Shown: in pieces, positions 38,402 to 47,347 of the stretch | Position numbering within the stretch: position 1 is the stretch's first letter | Layout of the letters: every line of letters begins with the position of its first letter | Position numbers and translations under genes: made by a program | From: Azospirillum oryzae | GTDB taxonomy: Bacteria > Pseudomonadota > Alphaproteobacteria > Azospirillales > Azospirillaceae | Assembly (NCBI RefSeq): GCF_900177515.1 | Contig: NZ_FXAK01000001.1 | Span: forward strand, 62,001 to 126,000 | Length of the DNA: 64,000 bases | Direction of reading: 5' to 3' | The notes under the pieces: generated by a model | What the model saw: only the letters and a program-made list of their open reading frames with translations | Databases searched by the model: none | Told to the model about the DNA's origin: nothing

Positions 38402-39787
38402 TCATATGGCGAGCAGCACCGGCTCCGGGTCGCTGTTCAGCAGATTGACGATCACGCGCAGGCCGGCGTGAAGCTCCGCCTCGGTGGTGGAGCCGATGGA
38501 GACGCGCAGCGCGTCGGGCCGCGTGCCGGGGCCGATGGCGAAGGCCGATCCGGGCGCCAGCGCCACCCCCTGGTGGCGGGCATGCGACACGAAGGTCGCC
38601 TCCGGCCGCCCTTCGCCCAGCGGCAGCCACAGATGCAGCCCCTCGGCATGGCTGCGGTGGGGAATGCCATGCAGGATTTCCGCGGCCAGCGCGTGGCGGC
38701 GGTGCAGCGCCTTGCGCTGCCACTCCACCATCTCCATCGCGAAACCGCTCTCGACCCAGCGTGTGGCGATCTCGGCGACGATGGGCGTGGCGATCCAGTT
38801 GGTCACCAGATGGCGGTTGGTGACGGCGGCGAGCAGCCGGTCGGGAACCACCAGATAGCCGGTGCGCAGGCCGGGCATCACCGTCTTGGTGAAGCTGGTG
38901 ACGTAGAGCGTCCGCTCCGGCGCCAGGGCCGCCAGCGGCGGGCGCCGGTCGCTCAGCAGGGGGCCGAGCGGGTCGTTCTCGACGATCGACAGATTGTGGC
39001 GCTGGGCCAGCCGCGCGATCTCGGCGCGCCGGGCCTCGCCCATGTGGGTCGCGGTGGCGTTGATCGGATTCGGCATGACGAACAGCGCCTTGGCCATACC
39101 GTCCCGGCAGGCGACGTCGAGCGCGTCGGGCCGGATTCCTTCCTCGTCGATGGCGACGCCGCGCAGCTTGATGCCGAGATAGGAGGCGAGCGGCAGCAGC
39201 GTGTGGTGCCCGACCTCCTCCGTCACCACGGTCGATCCGGGAGGGGCGGCGGCCATCAGGGCGATGGTCATGCCGGCGGTGGCGCCGTTGGTCAGGGTGA
39301 CGTTGGCCGCCGTGGTCTCCACCCCGCAATGGCGCAGCCAGGATACCGCCGTCGCCCGGTGGCGGGCGAACAGGGTGTTGGGGCGGAAGGACAGCACGAC
39401 GGCCGGCGGCAGGCTGGCGGACAGTTCCACCAGCGCCTGCCGCATCGCCTCGACATGCAGCGGCTCGCACACCGGCTTGAGGATCGACAGGTCGATCACC
39501 TCGTCGGTGCGCTGGGGGATATAGGGCGGATCGACCTCGGTCTGCGCTGCGCGGATGAAGGTGCCGCGGCCGGTCTCCCCGCTGATCAGGCCGCGCCGGA
39601 TCAATTCCTCGTAGGCGCGGCTGACGGTCTGGACGGAAATGCCCAATTCGTCGGCAAGCTGCCGGTGAGTGGGCAGCTGGTCGCCGACCGCCAGTTGGCC
39701 TTGCGTTATCGCCCGCTGCACCTGATCGGCCAGCGAGAGATAGACGGGCCTGCTCAAAGCCGATGCATCGGGGTGCCAATTTGTCAT
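38402..39787 (-). CDS. enuR: MocR/GntR-family regulator of ectoine catabolism EnuR
   Basis: 461 aa. GntR-type winged HTH (about 12-80; QLADELGISVQTVSRAYEEL) fused to an aminotransferase-I domain. K301 in SFTKTVMPG matches the PLP lysine position of known EnuR proteins, which sense N-alpha-acetyl-diaminobutyrate and diaminobutyrate through PLP. The start at 39787 (MTNWHPDA) fits EnuR N-termini; the upstream ATG 39841 lies in the divergent promoter. It lies just upstream of ehuA on the same strand and divergent from doeX. Expected to repress the ehu-eut-doe genes until inducer appears. Confidence 0.92.
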   Translation of the reverse strand: MTNWHPDASALSRPVYLSLADQVQRAITQGQLAVGDQLPTHRQLADELGISVQTVSRAYEELIRRGLISGETGRGTFIRAAQTEVDPPYIPQRTDEVIDLSILKPVCEPLHVEAMRQALVELSASLPPAVVLSFRPNTLFARHRATAVSWLRHCGVETTAANVTLTNGATAGMTIALMAAAPPGSTVVTEEVGHHTLLPLASYLGIKLRGVAIDEEGIRPDALDVACRDGMAKALFVMPNPINATATHMGEARRAEIARLAQRHNLSIVENDPLGPLLSDRRPPLAALAPERTLYVTSFTKTVMPGLRTGYLVVPDRLLAAVTNRHLVTNWIATPIVAEIATRWVESGFAMEMVEWQRKALHRRHALAAEILHGIPHRSHAEGLHLWLPLGEGRPEATFVSHARHQGVALAPGSAFAIGPGTRPDALRVSIGSTTEAELHAGLRVIVNLLNSDPEPVLLAI

Positions 39788-39876
39788 GCAACATTTCTGC
39801 TGGAAATCATCACATTTGACAATGGCGGAAAGCATGGACATCGTCGGGTTGTCACTTTTCCCAAGGCGGCCGGCCC

Positions 39877-40383
39877 ATGTCTGACCTGAAGCTCGATCCC
39901 ATCGACCTGCGCATCCTGTCGGAAATCCAGCGCGACGGCCGCATCACCAAGCTGGCGCTGGCCGACCGGGTGGGGCTGTCGCCGACGCCCTGCTGGGTAC
40001 GTCTGCGCCGGCTGGAGGAGGCCGGCATCGTCACCGGCTATCACGCCCGGCTGGCCCTGCGGCAGGTGACGCCCTTCGCCATGGCGCTGGTCGAGGTGAC
40101 GCTGGGCAGCCACCGGCAGGCCGATTTCGACCGGTTCGAACGGGCGGTGCGGGCGGAACCCGGCATCGTCTCCTGCTGGTCCGTCGGCGGCGGGCTCGAC
40201 TATGTCCTGCGGGTGGTGGCGCGTGACGTGGACGCCTATCAGCGCATCATCGACCGGCTGCTGGAGGGCGACGCCGGGATCGACCGTTACTTCACCTACA
40301 TCGTGACCCGCACGGTGAAGGACGACGCGGCGATGCCGCTGGAGGCGCTGATGGAGGAGCCGGGCGGGTCCGTACCATCGTGA
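39877..40383 (+). CDS. doeX: Lrp/AsnC-family regulator DoeX
   Basis: 168 aa. N-terminal HTH (LDPIDLRILSEIQRDGRI, LALADRVGLSPTPCWVRLRRLEEAG) and C-terminal RAM domain (about 70-150). Lrp-type DoeX/AsnC proteins accompany ectoine-degradation genes and can activate them. Divergent from enuR with an 89-base spacer and followed by doeC. Effector unknown; PLP is not involved in this family. Confidence 0.9.
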   Translation: MSDLKLDPIDLRILSEIQRDGRITKLALADRVGLSPTPCWVRLRRLEEAGIVTGYHARLALRQVTPFAMALVEVTLGSHRQADFDRFERAVRAEPGIVSCWSVGGGLDYVLRVVARDVDAYQRIIDRLLEGDAGIDRYFTYIVTRTVKDDAAMPLEALMEEPGGSVPS

Positions 40384-40416
40384 GAGAGACTTTCTCTTCC
40401 ACCCCGCCCCGGCAAA

Positions 40417-40459
40417 GAGACAGTCTCCGCCAAGCAGGCCCAGTTCGGACACAGTCTCC
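40417..40459. promoter_or_regulatory. Repeated ACAGTCTCC motifs before doeC
   Basis: ACAGTCTCC occurs at 40420-40428 and 40451-40459, 31 bases apart; the first is part of a palindrome GAGACAGTCTC (40417-40427). They lie in the 139-base doeX-doeC spacer and could be sites for DoeX. This is based only on the repeats. Confidence 0.35.
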
Positions 40460-40522
40460 ACCGCATCACCGCTAGACTCCGGATCACCGGCGCTTCTGCG
40501 CCCCACTATTCCGGAGGTGCCC

Positions 40523-42016
40523 ATGACCGCGCAGCTGTCCCGCCTGGACCGTCACGACGCCGTCAGCCGCCTGACCGACCGCCGCCTGCTGCGCGAACTC
40601 GCCTATGTCGGCGGACGCTGGACCGCAGCCCCGGACAATTCCACCTTCCCGGTGACCGATCCGGCCAGCGGACGGACGCTCGCCCATGTCGCGGCGCTGG
40701 ACGCCGCCCAGGCGACCGCCGCCGTCACCGCGGCATCGGCAGCGTTCCCGGCCTGGAGCGCCCGGCTGCCGCAGGACCGCGCCGCCCGCCTGCGCGACTG
40801 GTTCGACCGCATCACCGCCGCCCGGGAGGATCTCGCCCTGCTGATGACGCTGGAGCAGGGCAAGCCGCTCGCCGAATCGCGGGGGGAGATCGACTATGCC
40901 GCCTCCTTCGTCGAGTGGTACGCCGAGGAATCCAAGCGGGGCGGCGTCGAGAGTATCGCCAGCCATCTCCCCGGTGCCGAAATGCTGCTGCGGCGGGAGG
41001 CGCTGGGCGTGGTCGGCATGGCGACGCCGTGGAACTTCCCGTCGGCCATGCTGACGCGCAAGGCGGCGGCGGCGCTGGCGGCCGGCTGCACCGTGGTGGC
41101 GCATGCGTCCTCCGAGACGCCGCTGTCGGCACTGGCGCTGGCGGAACTGGCGGAGCGGGCGGGCATCCCCGCCGGCGTGTTCAACGTCCTGACCGGCGAT
41201 CCCGAACCGCTGGTCGGCGCGCTGTGCGACGATTCCCGCGTCCGCGCCATGAGCTTCACCGGCTCCACGGAAATCGGCAGCCGCATCGCCGCGCGCTGCG
41301 CGCCCACCATGAAGCGGCTGGTGATGGAATTGGGCGGCCATGCGCCGCTGCTGGTCTTCGCCGACGCCGACCTCCAGCGGGCGGTGGACATCGCCATCGA
41401 CGCGAAGTTCGCCACCTCCGGCCAGGACTGCCTCGCCGCCAACCGCATCTATGTGCAGCGCCCACTCTACGACTCCTTCTGCGCCGCCTTCACCGCCCGC
41501 AGCGCCGCGCTGCGCGTCGGGCCGGGGCTGGAGCCGGAGGTGCAGATCGGACCGCTGATGAACGAGCGGGCCGTCGACAAATGCGCACGCCACGTCCGCG
41601 ACGCGGTGGACCGCGGCGCCCGCTGCCTGACCGGCGGCGAAATCCATCCCGCCGGCCCGCTGTTCTACCGGCCCACCGTGCTGGCCGACGTGGCGCCGGA
41701 CTCGCTGATCCTGCGCGAGGAGACCTTCGGTCCGGTTGCCGCGATCCTGCCCTTCGATGACGAGGCGGAGGTGGTGGCCCGCGCCAACGACACCGAATTC
41801 GGCCTCGTCGCCTATCTGGTGACCCGCGACGCCGGCCGGATTCTGCGCCTGTCGCGGTCGCTGCAGTACGGCATGGTGGCGGTCAACCGGTTGAAGATCA
41901 CCGGCGCCCCGGTCCCCTTCGGTGGGGTCAAGCAATCCGGCCTTGGCCGCGAAGGCTCGCGCCATGGGATGGAGGCCTTCACCGAGCTGAAATACGTCTG
42001 CCTCGACGCCGCCTGA
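40523..42016 (+). CDS. doeC: Aspartate-semialdehyde dehydrogenase DoeC (aldehyde dehydrogenase family)
   Basis: 497 aa. Oxidises L-aspartate beta-semialdehyde to aspartate at the end of ectoine breakdown. Looks like succinate-semialdehyde dehydrogenase: GMATPWNFPSAMLTRKAAAA, FTGSTEIGSR, general base Glu in MELGGHAPLL and nucleophile Cys in SGQDCLAANR. ATG 40523 has CGGAGG 5 bases upstream, preferred to GTG 40517. It is followed 29 bases later by doeD. Confidence 0.9.
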   Translation: MTAQLSRLDRHDAVSRLTDRRLLRELAYVGGRWTAAPDNSTFPVTDPASGRTLAHVAALDAAQATAAVTAASAAFPAWSARLPQDRAARLRDWFDRITAAREDLALLMTLEQGKPLAESRGEIDYAASFVEWYAEESKRGGVESIASHLPGAEMLLRREALGVVGMATPWNFPSAMLTRKAAAALAAGCTVVAHASSETPLSALALAELAERAGIPAGVFNVLTGDPEPLVGALCDDSRVRAMSFTGSTEIGSRIAARCAPTMKRLVMELGGHAPLLVFADADLQRAVDIAIDAKFATSGQDCLAANRIYVQRPLYDSFCAAFTARSAALRVGPGLEPEVQIGPLMNERAVDKCARHVRDAVDRGARCLTGGEIHPAGPLFYRPTVLADVAPDSLILREETFGPVAAILPFDDEAEVVARANDTEFGLVAYLVTRDAGRILRLSRSLQYGMVAVNRLKITGAPVPFGGVKQSGLGREGSRHGMEAFTELKYVCLDAA

Positions 42017-42045
42017 ACCAAGATTCATATCGGGAAAGAAACGTC

Positions 42046-43425
42046 ATGACCGACCTGACCAACGAGCTGACCGCCTGGGACCGCGACCATTTCTTCCACC
42101 CGTCGACCCACATGGCGGCACATGCCCGCGGCGACACGCCGACCCGCGTCGTCACCGGCGGCGAAGGCGTCTATATCTCCGACCGTGACGGCAAGCGCAG
42201 CCTGGACGCCTTCGCCGGACTCTATTGCGTCAATGTCGGCTATGGCCGCCGCGAGATCGCCGATGCCATCGCCGAGCAGGCCGGCAAGCTCGCCTATTAT
42301 CACGCCTATGTCGGGCATGGCAGCGAGCCGTCGATCACGCTGGCCAAGATGATCATCGACCGCGCGCCCGCCGGGATGTCGCGCGTCTATTTCGGCCTGT
42401 CGGGATCGGACGCGAACGAGACCAACATCAAGCTGGTCTGGTATTACAACAACATCCTCGGCCGGCCGGAAAAGAAGAAGATCATCTCGCGCTGGCGCGG
42501 CTATCACGGGTCGGGGGTGATGACCGGCAGCCTGACCGGGCTGGAGCTGTTCCACAAGGCCTTCGACCTGCCGCGCCCGCCGGTGCTGCACACCGAAGCC
42601 CCTTATTACTTCCGCCGCGCCGACCGCAGCATGAGCGAGGAGCAGTTCTCCCAGCACTGCGCCGACCAGCTGGAGGCGATGATCCTGGCGGAGGGGCCGG
42701 AGACCGTCGCCGCCTTCATCGGCGAGCCGGTTCTGGGCACCGGCGGCATCGTCCCGCCGCCCGCCGGCTATTGGGAGAAGATCCAGGCGGTGCTGACCAA
42801 GTACGACATCCTGCTGATCGCCGACGAGGTGGTGACCGGGTTCGGCCGGCTCGGCAGCATGTTCGGGTCCGACCATTACGGCATCAAGCCGGACCTCATC
42901 ACCATCGCCAAGGGCCTGACCTCCGCCTATGCGCCGCTGTCGGGCGTGATCGTCGGCGACCGGGTGTGGAAGGTGCTGGAACAGGGTTCCGATCAGCTCG
43001 GGCCCATCGGCCATGGCTGGACGTATTCGGCGCATCCGCTCTGCGCCGCTGCCGGCGTGGCGAACCTGGAGCTGATCGACAAGCTCGATCTGGTGACCAA
43101 CGCGGGCGAGACCGGCGGCTATTTCCGCGCCGCGCTGGCCGATGCGCTGGGCGGGCATCCGATGGTCGGCGAGGTGCGCGGCGAGGGCATGCTGGCGGCG
43201 GTGGAGTTCGTCGCCGACAAGGACGACCGCCGCTTCTTCCCGGCCGAGGCGAAGGTCGGACCGCGCCTGTCCGCCGCACTGCTGGAACGCGGCGTCATCG
43301 CCCGCGCCATGCCGCAGGGCGACATCCTCGGCTTCGCCCCGCCACTCTGCCTGACGCGGGAGGAGGCCGACATCGTGGTGGCCGCCACCGCCAAGGCGGT
43401 GAAGGCGGTCGCGGCCGAACTCTGA
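42046..43425 (+). CDS. doeD: Diaminobutyrate aminotransferase DoeD (class III)
   Basis: 459 aa, class III PLP aminotransferase. Removes the 4-amino group of L-2,4-diaminobutyrate to give aspartate semialdehyde for DoeC. Signatures: YFGLSGSDANETNIKLV, LIADEVVTGFGRLGSMFG, PLP lysine in LITIAKGLTSAYAPLSG. Length fits. The context sets the substrate; the sequence alone would also allow other omega-aminotransferases. Confidence 0.9.
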   Translation: MTDLTNELTAWDRDHFFHPSTHMAAHARGDTPTRVVTGGEGVYISDRDGKRSLDAFAGLYCVNVGYGRREIADAIAEQAGKLAYYHAYVGHGSEPSITLAKMIIDRAPAGMSRVYFGLSGSDANETNIKLVWYYNNILGRPEKKKIISRWRGYHGSGVMTGSLTGLELFHKAFDLPRPPVLHTEAPYYFRRADRSMSEEQFSQHCADQLEAMILAEGPETVAAFIGEPVLGTGGIVPPPAGYWEKIQAVLTKYDILLIADEVVTGFGRLGSMFGSDHYGIKPDLITIAKGLTSAYAPLSGVIVGDRVWKVLEQGSDQLGPIGHGWTYSAHPLCAAAGVANLELIDKLDLVTNAGETGGYFRAALADALGGHPMVGEVRGEGMLAAVEFVADKDDRRFFPAEAKVGPRLSAALLERGVIARAMPQGDILGFAPPLCLTREEADIVVAATAKAVKAVAAEL

Positions 43426-43431
43426 GAAAGG

Positions 43432-44193
43432 CTACTTCCGCCGGGCAAGCGCCTCCATCTCCTTGGCCCATCCGCTGTAATTGCGGTGGTAGTCACGCAA
43501 GGCCGGATCGTCCCTGGTCCGCTCCGCCATTGCCCGGAACAGCGGGGCCTGGGCGGCGGCGATCTCCACGGCATCCGGCCGGCGCGTGGCGGTGAGGAAG
43601 GAAGACAGGCTGGTGACCAGATTGCCGCCGGTCGGCTTGGCCGCCAGCTTCGCCAGCTCGTCGACGATCCACGGCATGTATTTCAGCACATAGTCGGCGT
43701 AACGCTGGATCACCGGCGCCTGGTCGAGCAGGTCGCCCCGCTCGCGGTCGAAATCCTTGCGGTCGAGGATGGCGTGATTGGCATAGACGACCGGCGCCGA
43801 GGCCGAGGTGTCGCACTGCCAGCCCTTGCGCGGGATCAGCAGGTCGGCCTGATCCTTCTCCTCGCGATAGGGGTAGAAGGGCATGGTGCGGCAGCGCGAC
43901 GGCTTGTCCTCATGGATGCCGCACAGCCCGTCCTCCCGCAGTTCCGGACAGGGGTGGGAGGTCGGCAGGTAGGCGGTCGGCACGATCAGCACCGCCACCG
44001 TCTTGCGGTTGGGCAGCCGCACCGTGGCGCCCAGCCGGGTCGCCAGCTCGTAGGACCGGGCGTTCTGCCGCACCGGCGTCCACACCATCGCCAGCGGGAA
44101 ACGGCCGGCATGGGCGACGGCGTCCGCCAGCGTCAGCGGCAGCCAGCCGTGGCAGCATTTGCCGCAGGCGGTGCAGGAGAAACGCGGTTCCAT
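43432..44193 (-). CDS. YkgJ-like cysteine-cluster protein
   Basis: 253 aa. The N-terminal CxxCGKCC motif (CTACGKCCHGW, residues 7-17) with later cysteines in HPCPELREDGLCGIH and KPSRCRTMPFYPY forms the metal or Fe-S-binding YkgJ cluster. The C-terminal half is helical with no known domain. Function of the family is unsettled. A GGAGGGG lies upstream of ATG 44193. It follows the YchJ-like gene by 16 bases on the same strand and converges on doeD with a 6-base gap. Confidence 0.85.
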   Translation of the reverse strand: MEPRFSCTACGKCCHGWLPLTLADAVAHAGRFPLAMVWTPVRQNARSYELATRLGATVRLPNRKTVAVLIVPTAYLPTSHPCPELREDGLCGIHEDKPSRCRTMPFYPYREEKDQADLLIPRKGWQCDTSASAPVVYANHAILDRKDFDRERGDLLDQAPVIQRYADYVLKYMPWIVDELAKLAAKPTGGNLVTSLSSFLTATRRPDAVEIAAAQAPLFRAMAERTRDDPALRDYHRNYSGWAKEMEALARRK

Positions 44194-44209
44194 CGCGGCG
44201 CCCCTCCGG

Positions 44210-44683
44210 TCACTTGCCGCAGCAGGCTTTGTATTTCTTGCCGGATCCGCAGGGGCAGGGCTCGTTGCGTCCGACCTTCACCACCCGGCGCGGCTCGCCC
44301 TTCGGGTTGACCTCGCCGCTGACATACAGCCACCGCCCATCCTCCCGGCGGAAGCTTGCCCGTTCGTGATGGCGCATGTCCTTGCCGTCCTTGCGGAACT
44401 GGATCTGGAACTCCACCACCGCGCTGTCGCCCTCCTCGGCGGCGCGCAGGATGTCGAGCCGCTGCCATTCCGATTCCTCCGCCACCCGCTCCGCCTCGCC
44501 GCGGTTGAAGTCGTCGCGGATTTCCGGAGCGTGGGTGCGCTCGACATGGTCCAGCTCGTGGCGGACGAAGGCGGTGTAGCGGGACCGCATCAGCGCCTCG
44601 GCGGTCGGTGCCGGCTCCCCGGCCAGGATGGGGCCGCAGCAGTCTTCGAAGGAACGGCCGGAACAGCAGGGGCAAGACGACAT
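44210..44683 (-). CDS. YchJ-like protein with two SEC-C motifs
   Basis: 157 aa. SEC-C zinc motifs at both ends: [13 protein letters not shown] near the N-terminus and [13 protein letters not shown] at the C-terminus, with the YchJ NTF2-like core between ([19 protein letters not shown]). The C-terminal SEC-C is like that of SecA. The role of YchJ proteins is not known; they may help in protein handling. GAGGA lies upstream of the start. Likely an operon with the YkgJ-like gene. Confidence 0.88.
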   Translation of the reverse strand: MSSCPCCSGRSFEDCCGPILAGEPAPTAEALMRSRYTAFVRHELDHVERTHAPEIRDDFNRGEAERVAEESEWQRLDILRAAEEGDSAVVEFQIQFRKDGKDMRHHERASFRREDGRWLYVSGEVNPKGEPRRVVKVGRNEPCPCGSGKKYKACCGK

Positions 44684-44714
44684 CGTTGGTCCTCGGTTAA
44701 AGGTGGCAAGACTA

Positions 44715-45140
44715 TCAGAAGGCGACCACCAGCGCCACGTAGCGGGCGGCCTTGCCGATGGTCACCAGCAGCAGGAATATCCAGAAATTCTCCCGCAGGA
44801 TGCCGGCGACCAGGGTCAGCGGGTCGCCGATGAAGGGCGCCCAGGCCAGCAGCAGGGACCATACCCCCCATTTCTGATACCAGGCGGTGGCGCGGTCGAT
44901 CAGCGAGGCCTTAACCGGAAACCAGCGGCGGTCGCGGAAATGGATCAGGTAGCGGCCGAGCAGCCAGTTCACCACCGACCCCAGCACATTGCCGACGGTG
45001 GCGACGAGCACCAGCGTCGGCGTCGAATGGGTCCCGGCCATATGCATGCCGGCCAGAACCACCTCCGACTGGGCCGGCAGGATCGTCGCCGCCAGCAGCG
45101 CCGCGCTGAACAGGCCGGCCAGACCGGCGAAATCATCCAT
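44715..45140 (-). CDS. YqaA-family (VTT/DedA-like) membrane protein
   Basis: 141 aa with about four hydrophobic segments: [20 protein letters not shown] at the start, a middle stretch [21 protein letters not shown], then [20 protein letters not shown] and the C-terminal helix. The GDPLT(L/F)VAG loop is typical of YqaA/SNARE-associated VTT proteins. Transport role unknown, perhaps lipid-related. It ends 31 bases before the YchJ start on the same strand. Confidence 0.85.
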   Translation of the reverse strand: MDDFAGLAGLFSAALLAATILPAQSEVVLAGMHMAGTHSTPTLVLVATVGNVLGSVVNWLLGRYLIHFRDRRWFPVKASLIDRATAWYQKWGVWSLLLAWAPFIGDPLTLVAGILRENFWIFLLLVTIGKAARYVALVVAF

Positions 45141-45216
45141 GAGACCTCCGTCGGATCGGCGGGCGTCGGATCGGCGGGAGCCGACCCCCGCCCCGCGCGC
45201 GTCGCCGCGGCGATCC

Positions 45217-45230
45217 TATCCAGGGGGATA
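45217..45230. promoter_or_regulatory. CsoR/RcnR-type operator TATCCAGGGGGATA (distal copy)
   Basis: A G tract flanked by TAT/ATA half-sites, as in operators of CsoR/RcnR-family metal sensors. A 16-bp identical copy including CC on the left lies at 45327-45342, 112 bases downstream. This copy is 123 bases before the sensor gene start and 76 bases before the divergent YqaA gene start. Confidence 0.7.
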
Positions 45231-45328
45231 GAGCATGATCAGGGGGTCGGTCAACTCCGCCCGGCATGCAGCGCAATCAATGCATAACCGGCAGCACGTC
45301 CGGCGCGGCCGTGGCTCTTGCCATATCC

Positions 45329-45342
45329 TATCCAGGGGGATA
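45329..45342. promoter_or_regulatory. CsoR/RcnR-type operator TATCCAGGGGGATA (proximal copy)
   Basis: Second exact copy, ending 10 bases before the ATG of the sensor gene, where bound protein would block transcription or lie in the leader. Together the two sites would allow tight autorepression of the sensor-efflux operon. Confidence 0.75.
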
Positions 45343-45352
45343 CGATTTCGGC

Positions 45353-45622
45353 ATGAGCACGCACCACAGCCACCCCGACATCATCAAGCGCCTCAAGCGG
45401 GCCGATGGACATCTGCGCGGCATCATCGAGATGATCGAAGCCGGCCGGCCCTGCCTCGACCTTGCCCAGCAGCTGCATGCAGTGGAAAGCGCCGTGCGCG
45501 AGGCCAAGAAGGTGCTGATCCACGACCATCTGGATCACTGCCTGGACGCGGCGGTCGACGCCACGCCCGCCGAAGCGCGGGCATCGATCGCCGAGTTCAA
45601 GGCGATCACGAAATATCTGTAG
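45353..45622 (+). CDS. CsoR/RcnR-family metal-sensing repressor, InrS/DmeR-like ligand set
   Basis: 89 aa, all-helical CsoR/RcnR fold. Metal-ligand candidates are H20 (ADGHLRG), C34 (GRPCLD), H59 and C63 (HDHLDHC). The Cys-25-His-4-Cys spacing is that of CsoR and of the nickel sensor InrS; the extra His in the GH-R position fits InrS, while E. coli RcnR has His in place of the last Cys. His-rich start MSTHHSH. Its target is the NicO/RcnA-like exporter 9 bases downstream. Nickel or cobalt is the likely signal; copper is the alternative. Start at 45353; the longer frame from 45266 would include an operator. Confidence 0.88.
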   Translation: MSTHHSHPDIIKRLKRADGHLRGIIEMIEAGRPCLDLAQQLHAVESAVREAKKVLIHDHLDHCLDAAVDATPAEARASIAEFKAITKYL

Positions 45623-45631
45623 GAACCCGCG

Positions 45632-46519
45632 ATGCCGGAGTTTTCCGCCCTCCTGCAGCAAGGCGCCGCCAACGCCTGGCTGTTCATCCCGAGCGCCATC
45701 CTGCTCGGCGCGCTGCATGGGCTGGAGCCGGGCCATTCCAAGACGATGATGGCGGCCTTCATCGTCGCCATCCGCGGCACCGTCGCCCAGGCGGTCCTGC
45801 TCGGTCTGGCCGCGACGGTTTCGCACACGGCGGTGGTGTGGGCGGTGGCTCTCGCTGGGATGTGGATCGGCCGCGGCTGGAACGCCGAGACGACCGAGCC
45901 CTATTTCCAGCTCGCCTCGGCGGCGTTGATCATCGCGGTGGCGCTGTGGATGGCGGCGCGGACATGGCGGGATCAGCGGCATGAGACGGCCGGGCACGAT
46001 CACCACCATCATCGTCACGGCCATGTGCATGACCATGACCACGGGCATGATCACCACCATCACGGCCACAGCCATGGTGGACATACCCATGCCCACGCGG
46101 GCGGACTGGATCTCGGACGGTCAGACCATCAGGACGCCCATGAACGGGCGCATGCCCGCGACATCCAGCGCCGCTTCGCCGGACGGCACGTCACCACCGG
46201 ACAGATCCTGCTGTTCGGCCTGACCGGCGGGCTGATCCCCTGCCCGGCGGCCATTACCGTTCTGCTGCTGTGCCTGCAGCTCAAGGAGGTGACGCTCGGC
46301 GCCGCCCTGGTCGTCTGCTTCAGCATCGGCTTGGCGCTGACCCTGGTCGCCGCCGGGGCGGTCGCCGCGCTGGGCATGCGCCATGCCGAGCGGCGCTGGT
46401 CGGACGCCTTCGGCAAATTCGCGCGCCGTGCCCCCTACCTGTCCAGCGCCGTCATCATCCTGGTCGGGATCTATGTCGGCGTCCATGCCCTGTACGGGCT
46501 TGGACTTACGCTGGTCTGA
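45632..46519 (+). CDS. rcnA: Nickel/cobalt efflux protein, RcnA/NicO family
   Basis: 295 aa, six or so membrane helices with a His/Asp-rich cytoplasmic loop at about residues 115-155 (runs such as DHHHHRHGHVHDHDHGHDHH) that can bind metal. NicO motifs: LGALHGLEPGHSKTMMAAF and the second block GLTGGLIPCPAAITVLL. Pumps Ni2+/Co2+ out of the cytoplasm. It begins 9 bases after the sensor gene, so they form one metal-induced operon. Confidence 0.92.
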   Translation: MPEFSALLQQGAANAWLFIPSAILLGALHGLEPGHSKTMMAAFIVAIRGTVAQAVLLGLAATVSHTAVVWAVALAGMWIGRGWNAETTEPYFQLASAALIIAVALWMAARTWRDQRHETAGHDHHHHRHGHVHDHDHGHDHHHHGHSHGGHTHAHAGGLDLGRSDHQDAHERAHARDIQRRFAGRHVTTGQILLFGLTGGLIPCPAAITVLLLCLQLKEVTLGAALVVCFSIGLALTLVAAGAVAALGMRHAERRWSDAFGKFARRAPYLSSAVIILVGIYVGVHALYGLGLTLV

Positions 46520-46547
46520 AGGGGGGCCGCACCTGTCGTGACGCCCC

Positions 46548-47279
46548 TTACATCGCCCAGCCGCCGTCGATGATGTGGATCTGGCCGGTGGTGTAGGTGG
46601 CGGTGGCGAGGTGGAGGGCCAGATCGGCGATCTCCTCGGGCTGGCCGATGCGGCCGATCGGCTGACGGGCGACGAAGGCGGCGCGGGCGGCCTGATAATC
46701 GCCCTGGGCCGACAGCCGCTCCTGCAGCGACGGAGATTCGACCGTCCCCGGACAGATGGCGTTGCAGCGGATGCCCTTCGCCACATAATCGGCCGCGACC
46801 GACTTGGTCAGCCCGATGACCGCCGCCTTCGTGGTCGTGTAGGCGAAGCGGTTGGGCACCCCCTTCACACTGGACGCCACCGACGACATGTTGATGATGC
46901 AGCCGTCGCCGTGCTCCAGCATGGCGGGCAGCACCGCCCTCGTGGTGCGGACCAGAGCCTTCACGTTGAGGTCGAGGGCGAACTCCAGCTCGTCGTCGGT
47001 CATTTCCAGGATCGTGCCGTTGTGGACCACGCCGGCGCAATTGAACAGGATGTCGACGCGGCCGATCTCGCCCAGGACCGACCGCACCGCCTGATCGTCG
47101 AGGACGTTCAGCACCCGCGTTTCGATCCCCTGCCCTGCCAGCTCGGCCAGCTTGGCGCCGTTGACGTCGGTGGCTACGACCCTGGCCCCTTCGCGGGCGA
47201 ACAGCTCGGCGGTTGCGCGGCCGATCCCCTGGGCCGCGCCCGTGATGACGGCGGTCTTCCCGGTCAGTTTTCCGGTCAT
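46548..47279 (-). CDS. SDR-family dehydrogenase, probably of a 2-keto-3-deoxy-sugar acid
   Basis: 243 aa, classical short-chain dehydrogenase. NAD motif TGAAQGIG (13-20), NCAG (80-83) and catalytic Ser in NMSSVAS, Y147 and K151 in YTTTK. D38 after the second strand (VVATDVN) favours NAD. ATG 47279 has AGGAG 7 bases upstream. Resembles 2-keto-3-deoxy-L-fuconate/rhamnonate dehydrogenases and BDH2-type enzymes. Downstream of the KDG-type permease and FAH-family hydrolase on the same strand, it may oxidise C4 of a 2-keto-3-deoxy acid. Substrate is inference. Confidence 0.85.
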   Translation of the reverse strand: MTGKLTGKTAVITGAAQGIGRATAELFAREGARVVATDVNGAKLAELAGQGIETRVLNVLDDQAVRSVLGEIGRVDILFNCAGVVHNGTILEMTDDELEFALDLNVKALVRTTRAVLPAMLEHGDGCIINMSSVASSVKGVPNRFAYTTTKAAVIGLTKSVAADYVAKGIRCNAICPGTVESPSLQERLSAQGDYQAARAAFVARQPIGRIGQPEEIADLALHLATATYTTGQIHIIDGGWAM

Positions 47280-47347
47280 GGTCCTACTCCTGAATACGGG
47301 ACGTGATGCGTGTGGGTAACGGTTCATATGGAAGGACGGCTGCGGCG

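Noticed and set aside
44913..44926. TTAACCGG near 44913 as a fourth TTAA-type regulator site
   Set aside because: It lies inside the YqaA-like coding region and lacks the second TTAA half.
45983..46115. His-coding stretch as a DNA repeat array
   Set aside because: The CAC/CAT-rich repetition is explained by the His-rich loop of the NicO/RcnA exporter.
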